NCBI GenBank assembly: GCA_024710705.1
Contig: JANJUF010000104.1
Location: 62,001-126,000 of the forward strand
Reading direction: 5' to 3'
Source of the DNA: Gemmatimonadaceae bacterium
Lineage (GTDB): Bacteria > Gemmatimonadota > Gemmatimonadetes > Gemmatimonadales > Gemmatimonadaceae
DNA: 64,000 bases
Shown here piece by piece: positions 52,378-61,185 of this stretch. The translations under genes and the position numbers were made by a program. Within the stretch, counting starts at the first letter, position 1. Every line of letters starts with the position of its first letter. The notes beneath the pieces are model-generated. The model worked only from the letters and a program-made list of their open reading frames with translations, was not told the origin of the DNA and searched no databases.

Positions 52378-53163
52378 ATGCCTGAGCTGCCGGAAGTCGA
52401 GTTCGCCGTCCGACGGCTTCGGCGCGCGGTCCGCGGGCGCGTGATCGCCCAGCTACGCGCCCATCACCCCTCGCAGCGGCGCACGCTCACCCCGAGCGTC
52501 ACCCGCGCGGCGGAGGGGCGCCGGATCGTCGAGGTCGTGCGGCGCGGAAAGCACCAGCTGCTCCTCCTCGACGACGGCGCCACGCTGCTCGTGCACTTCA
52601 AGATGGACGGCGACTGGGTCCTGGATCGCCGCGACCGCGCGCTCCCGCCGCACGCGCGGGCCACGCTCGATCTCCACGACGGCCGTCGTGCCGTACTCGT
52701 GGACCCACGGGCCCTTTGTACGATCTCCTGGCACGCGCCGCACGCGCCTCCGACACTGGACCTTGGTCCCGAACCGGAGGATCCCGCACTCACGCCAGCG
52801 CGCTTCCGCAGTCGGCTCGCCCGCAAACGTGGGCCGGTCAAGCCAGCGCTGCTCGACCAGTCGGTGGTGGCCGGGGCGGGGAACATCTACGCCGCCGAGG
52901 CCTGTTGGCACGCTGGCATCTCGCTGCGCGCGCCCGCGTCGGCCCTCTCGCTCGCTCGCGCCGCCCGCCTGCTCGACGGACTGCGAGCGGCACTCGGCGA
53001 CGGTCACGTGAACGCCGGGCGCTACCATCGCGGTGAGCGGCCCCTCCCCTTTCGCGTCTACGATCGCGAAGGCCAACCCTGCGATCGCTGCGGGAGCCGG
53101 ATCAGGCGCATCGCGCAGGCGGGGCGGAGCACGTACTTCTGCCCACGCTGCCAAGCGCGCTGA
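52378..53163 (+). CDS. mutM: formamidopyrimidine-DNA glycosylase (Fpg/MutM family)
   Basis: 261-residue base-excision repair enzyme. The start is fixed by MPELPEVEFAVRRLRRAVRG, in which Pro2 becomes the N-terminal nucleophile and Glu3 is catalytic. Also present: the H2TH region (LARKRGPVKPALLDQSVVAG, AGNIYAAEACWHAGI), the DNA-contact Lys in RRGKHQLLLLDD and the C-terminal zinc finger CDRCGSRIRR plus YFCPRCQ. It removes 8-oxoG and ring-opened purines; an Nei-like specificity cannot be excluded. Confidence 0.92.
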   Translation: MPELPEVEFAVRRLRRAVRGRVIAQLRAHHPSQRRTLTPSVTRAAEGRRIVEVVRRGKHQLLLLDDGATLLVHFKMDGDWVLDRRDRALPPHARATLDLHDGRRAVLVDPRALCTISWHAPHAPPTLDLGPEPEDPALTPARFRSRLARKRGPVKPALLDQSVVAGAGNIYAAEACWHAGISLRAPASALSLARAARLLDGLRAALGDGHVNAGRYHRGERPLPFRVYDREGQPCDRCGSRIRRIAQAGRSTYFCPRCQAR

Positions 53164-53178
53164 GCCCGCCACGGGCTC
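53162..53178. terminator. convergent-gene hairpin (mutM / rlmI-like gene)
   Basis: Perfect 7-bp stem GAGCCCG (53162-53168) and CGGGCTC (53172-53178) with a 3-nt loop, overlapping the mutM stop codon. No U-tract. Confidence 0.45.
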
Positions 53179-53193
53179 CCGTCGCCCGCTCGG

Positions 53194-54366
53194 TCAGTCG
53201 CCAGCTTCGAGCAGCGCGCCTTTGAGGTAGCCGGTCTCCGGGATCGTCAGCACTTCCGGATGGTCCACCGGCTGCCCGGTGACGGCGCGGAGGATCATCC
53301 GCCGGCCGCTGGCCGCCGCCGACTCCCGCAGCATCTCCAGGAAGTCTGGCTTGCTGAGGTGGTAGGAGCAGCTTGCCGTGTACAGCATCCCGCCCGGCGC
53401 GAGGAGCTTCATCGCGCGAAGGTTGATGTCGCGGTAGCCGCGGATGGCACCGGCCAGCGAGGCGCGGTTCTTGGCGAAGGCCGGGGGATCGAGCACGATG
53501 CTGTCGTAGCGCGCGCCCAGCTTCTCCTCGGCCCGCAGGAAGTCAAACGCGTCGGCCTCCACCGGCTCGATGTTCGTGAGACCGTTGAGCGCGGCGTTCT
53601 CCCGCACACGGGCCAGCGCGGCCGTCGAGGCGTCCACCGCCCGCACGCGCCTGGCGCGGCGGGCCAGGTGCAGCGCGAACGAGCCGTGGTAGCTGAACAC
53701 GTCCAGCGCCACGCCGCGCGCCACGGTGCCGACCAACACCCGCGCCTCGCGCTGGTCGAGGAAGGCGCCCGTCTTCTGGCCGTCGTGCGGGGCGGCGAGG
53801 TAACGCACGCCGTGCTCCCGCACCTCGATGGTCTCAGGCACGATGCCCACCAGTGGCTCCACGCCCTTGGACAACCCTTCCCGCGTGCGCACCGAAGCGT
53901 CGTTGCGCGCGAGAATGCCCTCGGCACCCGTCAGCGCCACCAGCGCCTCCACGATCTCGCGTCGGTAGGCCTCGAGTCCGGCCGAGAGGAGTTGCACCAC
54001 CAGCCAGCGGTCGTAGCGGTCCACCACGAACGAGGGGAGGCCATCGCCCTCGCCGTGCACGAGTCGGCAGGCGTTGGTGTCGGCGTCGAGCAGGGCTGCG
54101 CGCCGCTGCACCGCCGCGCCGATGCGCGCTCGCCACCACGCTGCATCGAGCGACTCCTCGCCGCGGGATACCAAGCGCAACGAGATCTCCGACGCCGGGC
54201 TCCATAGGGCCGTGCCGAGGAATCGTCCGGCTTGGTCGGTGACGCCAACGGCGCCGGCCGGCGACTCCGGGCGCGAGACGACATCCGACTTGAAGATCCA
54301 CGGATGTCCGTCCTGCCAACGGCGGGCGCCGCGGGCGGAGATGACGGCCTGCGGGGCGTTGGGCAT
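53194..54366 (-). CDS. class I rRNA methyltransferase (RlmI-like, PUA domain)
   Basis: 390 residues. An N-terminal PUA domain (RGARRWQDGHPWIFKSDVVS), a linker domain (LPSFVVDRYDRWLVVQLLSA) and a Rossmann methyltransferase follow in order: VALDVFSYHGSFALHLAR (SAM loop), SIVLDPPAFAKNRASL (motif IV) and YTASCSYHLSKPDFLEML with the catalytic Cys. RlmI makes m5C at position 1962 of 23S rRNA; the domain order matches this family, but other YwbD/RlmI-type targets are possible. Confidence 0.88.
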   Translation of the reverse strand: MPNAPQAVISARGARRWQDGHPWIFKSDVVSRPESPAGAVGVTDQAGRFLGTALWSPASEISLRLVSRGEESLDAAWWRARIGAAVQRRAALLDADTNACRLVHGEGDGLPSFVVDRYDRWLVVQLLSAGLEAYRREIVEALVALTGAEGILARNDASVRTREGLSKGVEPLVGIVPETIEVREHGVRYLAAPHDGQKTGAFLDQREARVLVGTVARGVALDVFSYHGSFALHLARRARRVRAVDASTAALARVRENAALNGLTNIEPVEADAFDFLRAEEKLGARYDSIVLDPPAFAKNRASLAGAIRGYRDINLRAMKLLAPGGMLYTASCSYHLSKPDFLEMLRESAAASGRRMILRAVTGQPVDHPEVLTIPETGYLKGALLEAGD

Positions 54367-54414
54367 GCGAAAAAACTAGCTTATCGTCGAGGCTCCGTCT
54401 TGCTCGACGTGGTT

Positions 54415-56244
54415 TCAGCCGCGCGCGGCACTAGGGCACCAGTAGTCGAATACGACGCTTCGCTCAACCGACGCGCCGTTCTCCGGGGCGCCGGTGCCGA
54501 ACGCCTCGATGAGGAATGGATAGCACGGATTCGTCAGTGAGGGCGCCCAGGCGGGATCGAATGTGGGCGACGTCGTCATTCTGGGGAGCGAAAGTTCCCA
54601 GCGATCGCCCCCGGCGAGGTAACCGGACGCGACCGTCAGCTTGGTGCGCAGATAGGACACGGTCACCGAATCGGGGTACTCGGGCTGCACCGGCAGAAGA
54701 AACTCCACGGCCGCCGGGCTGCCACTCACCAGCGTGCGGCGTTCGGGCTCCGCGAGAATAGGGCCGAACGTGAGGTTGCGATTCACGACGTCAGTGAATC
54801 GCAGAGCGAGGTATCGCTCGTAGTACCCGAGCTCCTCACGGACAGCGGTCGTGTGCCGTTCCCCTGGCTCGAGCACGCTGGCCGGCGCGCCCTGGTACGA
54901 AAATGTCGTCGACGGGTAGAGGTTGAAGAGCGTATACGCCGAAAGGACGAAAACCGAAGCTCTGACCGAGGCCCCTGCACGCGCGTTCGTGAACGTCATC
55001 GTTGCGCTCTCCAGCGGTTCCGCCTCGGGCCCGTCAAAGTCCAGTCGCGGAATGCTGCCGTGGTTCGGCAGGTCCACACCGCGCCGCACGACGATGCGTC
55101 CATCGGCGAGATTCGGGCCCGTGCGAATTGCCGACAGCGTCAGCGGGCCATCGGGAAGTCCCACGAATCCATAGGACGAGTCTGGGCCCGTGAGCCCATC
55201 AGACCCTCCTCCCGATACCGATCCCATAGAAAAGTTTGCGTGCTGGCCCTCGGCCACGCCGGCTGCGATGCCCGAAAGCTCCTTCTCGTTCACTGGCGGC
55301 ACGAGAGCGCAGACGGTGTTGCGCAACGATGCCATCTGCTGCAGTTCGGCGACGGAACCGCGGTAGACGTGGGTGGTGGCGCCATCGAACCACGCAATCG
55401 ACCCCGTAGGCTGGCTCAGCGAGACGGTATGCATGGTGCCGCCCGCAGAAGTCGCTTCGTGCCACGCGCCGTTCCGGTTGGCGTAGCCCACCCACTGCAC
55501 GTGGTCGGAGCAGAAGTCCACGGTGATGGGCGTAATCGCGCCCTGCGGCCCGATCGTCACCGAGAGGATTGTCGTATCGCTCTTCCACTCCGCTGCGCTC
55601 GCGATGACCTCCACCTGGTGCGTGCCGATCGGCGTCGTCGGCGAAGCGGTGAGTGCCAGTACGGTGCTCGTCCCGGGCACTGACGACGGGAGGAACGCTG
55701 CCACCAGACCCTCCGGAAGTTCGCCGGTGCTCATCGATGCCGGTCCGACGAAGGACCCCTCGCGGCTCACCGTCAGCTCCACCTGTCCCCCATCGTCCTG
55801 GTCGAACGCGAGGCCGCCATCGGGCACGCTTACCGTCACTCCTCCCGTCAACGAAATCACAACCGTGAGAAAGAGCTCCGCACTGAACCCCCCTGGTCCA
55901 GCGGCCGCGACGCGAATCGAGTGGCTGCCGACACTCGCGAAGGTGCCCGCCACCAGCTCAATCGTGGCCTCGGGAAACCCCGGTGCGACCGAGCTTGGGG
56001 TGAACGTCACCGCCAAGCCCGACGGGACCCCTGTCGCGGAGAATTGGACTTGCCCGGTATAGTTTGTCCGAGTCAGGGTCAGCGTAAACGACACCGTGTC
56101 GCCTTGCGCAAGGGCGAACGACGAATCCGACGTCGCAATCGCGATCGCGGCCGGCAACGGCGGCTCCGTCGGAGCATCACGCCCCGAACAGGAGAGCAGG
56201 ATGAGCGCAGCGCACGGCAGCAGAAGCGAGGGGCGCATGGGCAA
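54415..56244 (-). CDS. large hypothetical lipoprotein with Ig-like repeats
   Basis: 609 residues. A lipobox in LLPCAALILLSCSG predicts lipidation near residue 20. Two or three bacterial Ig-like/BACON-type repeats follow (SSFALAQGDTVSFTLTLTRT; TPSSVAPGFPEATIELVAGT; FLPSSVPGTSTVLALTASPT), then a roughly 350-residue region of unknown fold ending with four spaced Cys-containing segments. Codon use is less GC-biased than in neighbours such as rlmI or mltG, hinting at a less constrained or acquired gene. No function can be assigned. Confidence 0.7.
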   Translation of the reverse strand: MPMRPSLLLPCAALILLSCSGRDAPTEPPLPAAIAIATSDSSFALAQGDTVSFTLTLTRTNYTGQVQFSATGVPSGLAVTFTPSSVAPGFPEATIELVAGTFASVGSHSIRVAAAGPGGFSAELFLTVVISLTGGVTVSVPDGGLAFDQDDGGQVELTVSREGSFVGPASMSTGELPEGLVAAFLPSSVPGTSTVLALTASPTTPIGTHQVEVIASAAEWKSDTTILSVTIGPQGAITPITVDFCSDHVQWVGYANRNGAWHEATSAGGTMHTVSLSQPTGSIAWFDGATTHVYRGSVAELQQMASLRNTVCALVPPVNEKELSGIAAGVAEGQHANFSMGSVSGGGSDGLTGPDSSYGFVGLPDGPLTLSAIRTGPNLADGRIVVRRGVDLPNHGSIPRLDFDGPEAEPLESATMTFTNARAGASVRASVFVLSAYTLFNLYPSTTFSYQGAPASVLEPGERHTTAVREELGYYERYLALRFTDVVNRNLTFGPILAEPERRTLVSGSPAAVEFLLPVQPEYPDSVTVSYLRTKLTVASGYLAGGDRWELSLPRMTTSPTFDPAWAPSLTNPCYPFLIEAFGTGAPENGASVERSVVFDYWCPSAARG

Positions 56245-56363
56245 TCTATGGGGTGAGGTTCGCTTCAGGACACCTGTCCTAGTGTAACGTGCCGTATTGA
56301 GGTCAACAATTCACGAGGAGGGTGGTCGTGGACAGGCCGGGCGCGTCGGCACATCTTCGAACC

Positions 56364-56750
56364 ATGCCGCAGTCCAACCGCCCTCGAGTCGTCCGTGCCG
56401 TCCGCGGCGCGACCACCGTCACGGCCGACGAACCGGCCTTGATCCGCGAGGCGGTCACCGAGCTACTGGAGACCGTGCTCGACGACAACGACCTCGCGCC
56501 CGCCGATCTGGTCTCGGCGATCTTCACCGCCACGCCGGATCTCGTCAGTGAGTTCCCGGCGCACGCGGCGCGACTCTACGGCTGGACGGACGTTCCGTTG
56601 CTCTGCGCCCAGGAGCTGCCGGTCCACGGCGCGCTGCCGCGCTGCATCCGCGTGATGGTGCACGCCGAGACGCGGCGCACGCGCAGCGAGATCCGGCACG
56701 TGTATCTCCGCGATGCCATTCTGCTGCGCGCCGACCTGCTCGCCGACTGA
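56364..56750 (+). CDS. aroH: chorismate mutase, AroH type
   Basis: 128-residue enzyme converting chorismate to prephenate for Phe and Tyr synthesis. Diagnostic features: RAVRGATTVTADEPALIREA at the N-terminus (active-site Arg), SAIFTATPDLVSEFPAHAAR in the middle and LPRCIRVMVHAET near residue 90. Family proteins are about 120-127 residues, so the ATG at 56364 is preferred over a GTG 42 nt upstream. Lone gene, not linked to other aro genes here. Confidence 0.93.
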   Translation: MPQSNRPRVVRAVRGATTVTADEPALIREAVTELLETVLDDNDLAPADLVSAIFTATPDLVSEFPAHAARLYGWTDVPLLCAQELPVHGALPRCIRVMVHAETRRTRSEIRHVYLRDAILLRADLLAD

Positions 56751-56789
56751 TGCGCGGCTGAGGGCGGCCACACGAGTCCGAGCGCGCCC

Positions 56790-57893
56790 CTACGGCGCCG
56801 GACGCCGCCTCGCCACCGAGTCAATCGCGCTGCGGTCGAGCCCCACCGCGCTCAGCGCCGAGTCCACCGCCGCCGATGCTGCGCGCCGCCGCCGCTCGAG
56901 CGAATCGCGCCGCGCCACATCGCGCACGAACTGGATCGCCTTGAGGTGCTCGGCGTAGGTGTTCCGGAACTCGTGGTGCCCATCGGGATGGGCCACGAAG
57001 TAGCGGAAGGTCACGTCGGCAGGGTAGAGCGCGGCGTGCAGGCTGGCCTCGCCGGGCGACGCGATCGGGCCAGGGGGCAGTCCCTTCCGACGGTAGGTGT
57101 TGTAGGGCGACACCACGTTGAGGTCGCGGTACAGCACGCGCCCCGGACGCCGGCGCCCGAGCGCGTACTGGATGGTCGGGTCGGCCTGCAACATCTGCCC
57201 GATGCGGAGCCGGTTGTGGTACACCGCCGAGACCACCGGACGTTCGTGGCCCTTGCGCACCTCTTTCTCGACGATGGACGCCAGCGTCACGACCTGGTGC
57301 CGCGAGAGCTTGAGCTGCTGGGCGCGGGCCGTCCACTCGGGCTTCCACACCCGCTCGAAGCGCTGGATCATCAACTCCACGGCCTGCCGTGCCGTGGCGC
57401 CTTCGGGAAGCAGGTAGGTGTCAGGGAAGATGTAGCCTTCGAGGTCGCGCACCGTGCGCGGCAGTCCGAGGCGTCGGAGGAAGACGGTGTCGCGCACGGC
57501 CGCGGCCACCGAGTCCTCCGGAATGGTGAGCGCGGTGGCGACGGCCGGGATGACGTCCCAGAGGGCGTGCCCCTCGAGGATCCGCACCGGGTGCACGATG
57601 CCGTGCCCCTGTTCGAGCGCCGTGAGGATGTCGTTCCAGCTCGAACCCACGGGGAGCAAGTACCGTCCGTAGCGGATGCGGCGATCGCGGCCGAAGGCGC
57701 GGGCGTAGTAGCGGAAGATCCGAGGCGAACGCACCAGCCCGTGCGCCGCGAGCGAGTCGGCCGCCTCACGGAAGTTCGCGCCCTTCCGGATGTTCACCGC
57801 GACCTGCTCGCGCTCCGACGTCCCGCAGGCGGCGAGAGCGCCGAGCGCGACCGCCAGGGCGAGCGCGACGGGGCCGCGGCAAGCCTTACGCAT
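56790..57893 (-). CDS. mltG: endolytic transglycosylase MltG (YceG-like), predicted lipoprotein
   Basis: 367-residue peptidoglycan terminase. The catalytic Glu lies in VVTLASIVEKEVRKGHERPV near residue 218. Other family blocks are DLEGYIFPDTYLLPEGAT, NRLRIGQMLQADPTIQYALG and YNTYRRKGLPPGPIASPG. Unlike E. coli MltG, which has a membrane helix, the N-terminus ends in a lipobox (LAVALGALAACGTS), suggesting lipid anchoring. It overlaps ruvX by 8 nt; the ruvX-mltG linkage is common. Confidence 0.93.
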   Translation of the reverse strand: MRKACRGPVALALAVALGALAACGTSEREQVAVNIRKGANFREAADSLAAHGLVRSPRIFRYYARAFGRDRRIRYGRYLLPVGSSWNDILTALEQGHGIVHPVRILEGHALWDVIPAVATALTIPEDSVAAAVRDTVFLRRLGLPRTVRDLEGYIFPDTYLLPEGATARQAVELMIQRFERVWKPEWTARAQQLKLSRHQVVTLASIVEKEVRKGHERPVVSAVYHNRLRIGQMLQADPTIQYALGRRRPGRVLYRDLNVVSPYNTYRRKGLPPGPIASPGEASLHAALYPADVTFRYFVAHPDGHHEFRNTYAEHLKAIQFVRDVARRDSLERRRRAASAAVDSALSAVGLDRSAIDSVARRRPAP

Positions 57894-58338
57894 CGGGCAC
57901 CTCACGCAGTTCCATCGTGCGCAGGGCATGCTGGAGCAGGACCGTCGCCGCGAGTGCGTCCACATCTCCCTTCCGGCCGCGGGTGCTGCCCTCCATGTCC
58001 TGCACGGCCCGCAACGCCGCCGCCGTGGTGAAGCGTTCATCCACCAGCTCGGTGGGCAGGCCGGTGCGCGTAGCGAGCTCGTGGGCCAGTCGCCGCGCCT
58101 CCTCGGCGCGCGGTGAGTCCTCTCCCCGGTGGTCCAGCGGCAATCCCACCACGAAGCCCTCGGCCTCGAGCTCGGTGGCGCGCGCCAGCATCGCCGTGAG
58201 CGGCGGGCGCTTGCCGGGACGGCGGTCAATGTGGCCGGCCGGGGACGCGATCATCCCCGTCGGATCGCACACGGCCAGGCCGATGCGGCGATCCCCGAGG
58301 TCAATCGCGAGCCAGCGTCGCCGCCACGATGTCGTCAT
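57886..58338 (-). CDS. ruvX: RuvX/YqgF putative Holliday junction resolvase
   Basis: 150-residue RNase H-fold protein involved in 16S rRNA 5'-end maturation and proposed as a junction nuclease. Acidic motif residues are visible in WLAIDLGDRRIGLAVCDPTG (Asp near 12), FVVGLPLDHRGEDSPRA and ELVDERFTTAAAL, with the final Asp in KGDVDALAATVLLQHAL. Its ATG overlaps the rho stop (ATGA). Confidence 0.94.
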   Translation of the reverse strand: MTTSWRRRWLAIDLGDRRIGLAVCDPTGMIASPAGHIDRRPGKRPPLTAMLARATELEAEGFVVGLPLDHRGEDSPRAEEARRLAHELATRTGLPTELVDERFTTAAALRAVQDMEGSTRGRKGDVDALAATVLLQHALRTMELREVPDA

Positions 58339-59591
58339 CCGCCCTCCGCCATGCGCTGGAAGAACTCCTCGTTGCTCTGCGTCTCCGCCAGCTTCCGCAG
58401 GAGAAAGAGCGTCGCGTCTTCCGGGGCCATGTCGCCGAGGAAATGGCGCAGGAGGAAGATGCGGTTCCGCTCCTTCTCCGTGAGCAGGAGCTCCTCCTTG
58501 CGCGTCCCCGACTTGTTGATCTCGATGGCGGGGTAGATGCGGCGGTTGGCGATGTCGCGGTCGAGGACGATTTCCTGGTTGCCCGTCCCCTTGAACTCCT
58601 CGAAGATCACCTCGTCCATCCGCGAGCCGGTGCTGACCAGCGCGGTGGCGACGATGGTGAGCGAGCCGCCGTTGTCGATGCGCCGCGCCGCGCCGAAGAA
58701 GCGCTTGGGGCGCTCCATGGCCTTGGCATCGATGCCGCCCGACATGATCCGCCCCGACTGCGGCATGATCGTGTTGTGGGCCCGGGCGAGGCGCGTGATG
58801 GAGTCGAGCAGGATCACCACGTCGCGCCCGCCCTCCACCAACCGCTTGGCCTTCTCGATCACCATCTCGGCCACCTGCACGTGGCGCTTGGCCGGCTCGT
58901 CGAAGGTGGAGGCCACCACCTCGGCCTGTGGCACCGTGGCGATGAAGTCGGTGACTTCCTCGGGGCGCTCATCAATGAGCAGCACGAAGAGATGAATCTC
59001 CGGATGGTTCTCGGCGATGGCGTTGGCCATGCGTTGGAGGAGCAGCGTCTTGCCGGCGCGCGGCGGGGCGACGATCAAGCCGCGTTGGCCCTTGCCCAGC
59101 GGGGCGATGAGGTCGGCCACCCGCATGGCCAACCCGCCGCTCTTCGACTCCAGCCGGATCCGTTGGTCGGGATAGCGTGGCTTGAGGGCATCGAAGTTCA
59201 CGCGACCGGCGATGGCTTCCGGCGGGCCACCGTTCACGGAATCCACCTGCAGCAGCGCCAGGTACTTCTCCCAATGCTTCGGCGGCCGCACCTCGCCGCG
59301 CACGGTATCCCCGGTCTTCAACCCGAAACGCCGCACTTGCGTGGACGACACGTACACGTCGTCGGGCGTGGCGAGGTAGCTGTGCTGGGCGCTGCGCAGG
59401 AAGCCGTGCCCCTCGGCCACCAACTCCAGCGTCCCCTCCGCGACCAGCGTCTCCCCACGCGCGAGCAGGGCGCGTTCCACCTTGAGGATCAACGGCTGCG
59501 GCAGCAACTCGTCGGCATCGGGTACTTGGAGTTCGGCACCCAGTGCACGGAGCTCGGCCACAGGCAGGCGGCGGAGGGACGCAGTTTCCAC
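58335..59591 (-). CDS. rho: transcription termination factor Rho
   Basis: 418-residue hexameric RNA helicase. It has a Rho_N helical domain ([18 protein letters not shown]), a cold-shock-type RNA-binding domain ([20 protein letters not shown]) and a RecA-type motor with Walker [18 protein letters not shown], Walker [16 protein letters not shown] and the R/Q-loop region [19 protein letters not shown]. The frame extends upstream into the tRNA gene, so I take the GTG at 59591, giving the usual length. It heads rho-ruvX-mltG. A C-rich leader precedes it. Confidence 0.95.
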   Translation of the reverse strand: METASLRRLPVAELRALGAELQVPDADELLPQPLILKVERALLARGETLVAEGTLELVAEGHGFLRSAQHSYLATPDDVYVSSTQVRRFGLKTGDTVRGEVRPPKHWEKYLALLQVDSVNGGPPEAIAGRVNFDALKPRYPDQRIRLESKSGGLAMRVADLIAPLGKGQRGLIVAPPRAGKTLLLQRMANAIAENHPEIHLFVLLIDERPEEVTDFIATVPQAEVVASTFDEPAKRHVQVAEMVIEKAKRLVEGGRDVVILLDSITRLARAHNTIMPQSGRIMSGGIDAKAMERPKRFFGAARRIDNGGSLTIVATALVSTGSRMDEVIFEEFKGTGNQEIVLDRDIANRRIYPAIEINKSGTRKEELLLTEKERNRIFLLRHFLGDMAPEDATLFLLRKLAETQSNEEFFQRMAEGG

Positions 59592-59692
59592 GCGGTCGGA
59601 GTTTTTGGGGAGGGGATGTCGCGGGTCGTCGCCGGGCCCGCGCACGTGGGGCGGGGAGGGGAGGGGCGTGACCGGGTGATTCGGGGAGAGGA
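59592..59692 (-). promoter_or_regulatory. C-rich, G-poor leader before rho (rut-like)
   Basis: On the transcribed strand this 101-nt stretch between tRNA-Arg and rho contains roughly three times more C than G by hand count, in runs such as CGCCCCTCCCCTCCCCGCCC and ATCCCCTCCCC. Unstructured C>G RNA is what Rho loads on, and autogenous control of rho by Rho-dependent termination in its leader is known in E. coli. Function here is inferred. Confidence 0.45.
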
Positions 59693-59766
<74 letters not shown>

Positions 59767-59940
59767 GAAGCATCAAAGCTATCGCGCCCACCCCGCACGG
59801 GGTAGGTCGGGCGACGATTTTCCCACCCGTGGCCGGGGATGCGGACCTCGTGCCGGCGCGGTATAGTTGCCGTACGCCAACGGCTCCCCACGGCCGCGCG
59901 TTACCCCTGCGATGCCCCGCCTTCTCTTGAGGAATGCTTG

Positions 59941-61185
59941 ATGTCGTCTACTTTCGCGCCGATCGACCCGGCCACCATCGCGTCCCTGAATGCCGGCGGC
60001 GAGCGCGCCCTCGAACAAATATTCCGCGAACACTACCCCTGGCTGCTCGAGAAGGCCCTCGAGCGCCTCAAGGGAGAGAATGCCGCCGCCCCGCGCCTCA
60101 TCATCGCCACGGTCCGTGAGTTCTGGGAAGAGCGCGATGGGTTCCACACCTCGGCTGAGATCGAGGCCTTCTTCAGCGAGGAACTCCGGCACCGAGCCCG
60201 CGCCATTCGCGCCCGCATGACGGCCGTGCACCGCTTCGAGAAGGCCGAGGGCGTGCACGTGCCGCCGCCGTCGTCGCCGCCGTCGGTGGATGCGCTGTGG
60301 GCCGAGATCTCCACCGCGCTGCACCAGCCGGTGGTGGACGCGGCCACCGCGGCCAAGCGTCGCCGGGAGCACCGCTCGCACGAAGTCGCCGAGCACATCA
60401 ACACTGTCACCCAGCGGACGTCGTGGAAGACGCCGGCGATCATCGTCATCGTCGCCGCGGTCGTGGCGCTCGGTGGCGCCTGGTGGTTCAGCCAGTTGAG
60501 CCGCGCCGAGGTCGTGAACCAGCTCCTCGGTTCGGCCGAGGCGCAGACCATCGTGACGCGCGCCGGACAGATCGGCAGCGCCACGCTCGCCGACAACTCC
60601 GTGGCCCGCTTGGCCCCGGAGTCGCGTTTGGTCGTCATCCCGCGCTTCGGCAGCGACTATCGCACGCTCAGCGTGGCCGGTTCCGCGGCGTTCCACGTGG
60701 CCGCCGGAAACAGCAATGCCTTCGAGGCGCGGTTGGGCGACATCACCGTGCGCTCCAACGGCGGCGCGTTCAGCGTGCGCGATTTCGCCGATGAATCGCA
60801 TCGCCTGGTCCGCGCCGACTCGGGGTCGCTCGAAGTCATCCTCCCCAACGGGTCGCGCACCCTCGCCGCCGGCGAGGCCATTCAGGTGGATCGGGCCGGA
60901 CAGGCGGCGACGCCGTCTGACGCCGCGGCCACGCAGGGCTTCTCGTGGACCAACGGGCTCTTCGTGCTCCGCGACGTGACGGTGCCCGACGCCGCGCAGG
61001 CCCTGTGGCGCTGGTACGGCATGGACGTCGCCGTGACCGACTCCACCGCCGCCGGGCGCACCCTCTCGCTTTCCGTACCGCTGGAGTCGTCGCAGGGCGC
61101 GATCTCGGCCATCGAGACGGCTGGCCAGGTGCGCTTCGTGTACGTGGACGGCAAGATGACCTTCCAACCGGCGCGTCGCCGCTGA
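59941..61185 (+). CDS. sigma-like/FecR/STN fusion membrane protein
   Basis: 414 residues. The N-terminal 90 residues are helical and read like a decayed sigma-70 region 2 (ALEQIFREHYPWLLEKALER; ATVREFWEERDGFHTSAEIE) with no region 4. A membrane helix (about residues 163-184, PAIIVIVAAVVALGGAWWFS) is followed by a FecR-type beta domain (LSVAGSAAFHVAAGNSNAFE; SGSLEVILPNGSRTLAAGEA) and an STN-like end (SLSVPLESSQGAISAIETAG). FecR proteins transmit signals from TonB receptors to ECF sigma factors. The ATG has AGGA 7 nt upstream and a TATAGT box lies at 59862. Confidence 0.75.
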   Translation: MSSTFAPIDPATIASLNAGGERALEQIFREHYPWLLEKALERLKGENAAAPRLIIATVREFWEERDGFHTSAEIEAFFSEELRHRARAIRARMTAVHRFEKAEGVHVPPPSSPPSVDALWAEISTALHQPVVDAATAAKRRREHRSHEVAEHINTVTQRTSWKTPAIIVIVAAVVALGGAWWFSQLSRAEVVNQLLGSAEAQTIVTRAGQIGSATLADNSVARLAPESRLVVIPRFGSDYRTLSVAGSAAFHVAAGNSNAFEARLGDITVRSNGGAFSVRDFADESHRLVRADSGSLEVILPNGSRTLAAGEAIQVDRAGQAATPSDAAATQGFSWTNGLFVLRDVTVPDAAQALWRWYGMDVAVTDSTAAGRTLSLSVPLESSQGAISAIETAGQVRFVYVDGKMTFQPARRR

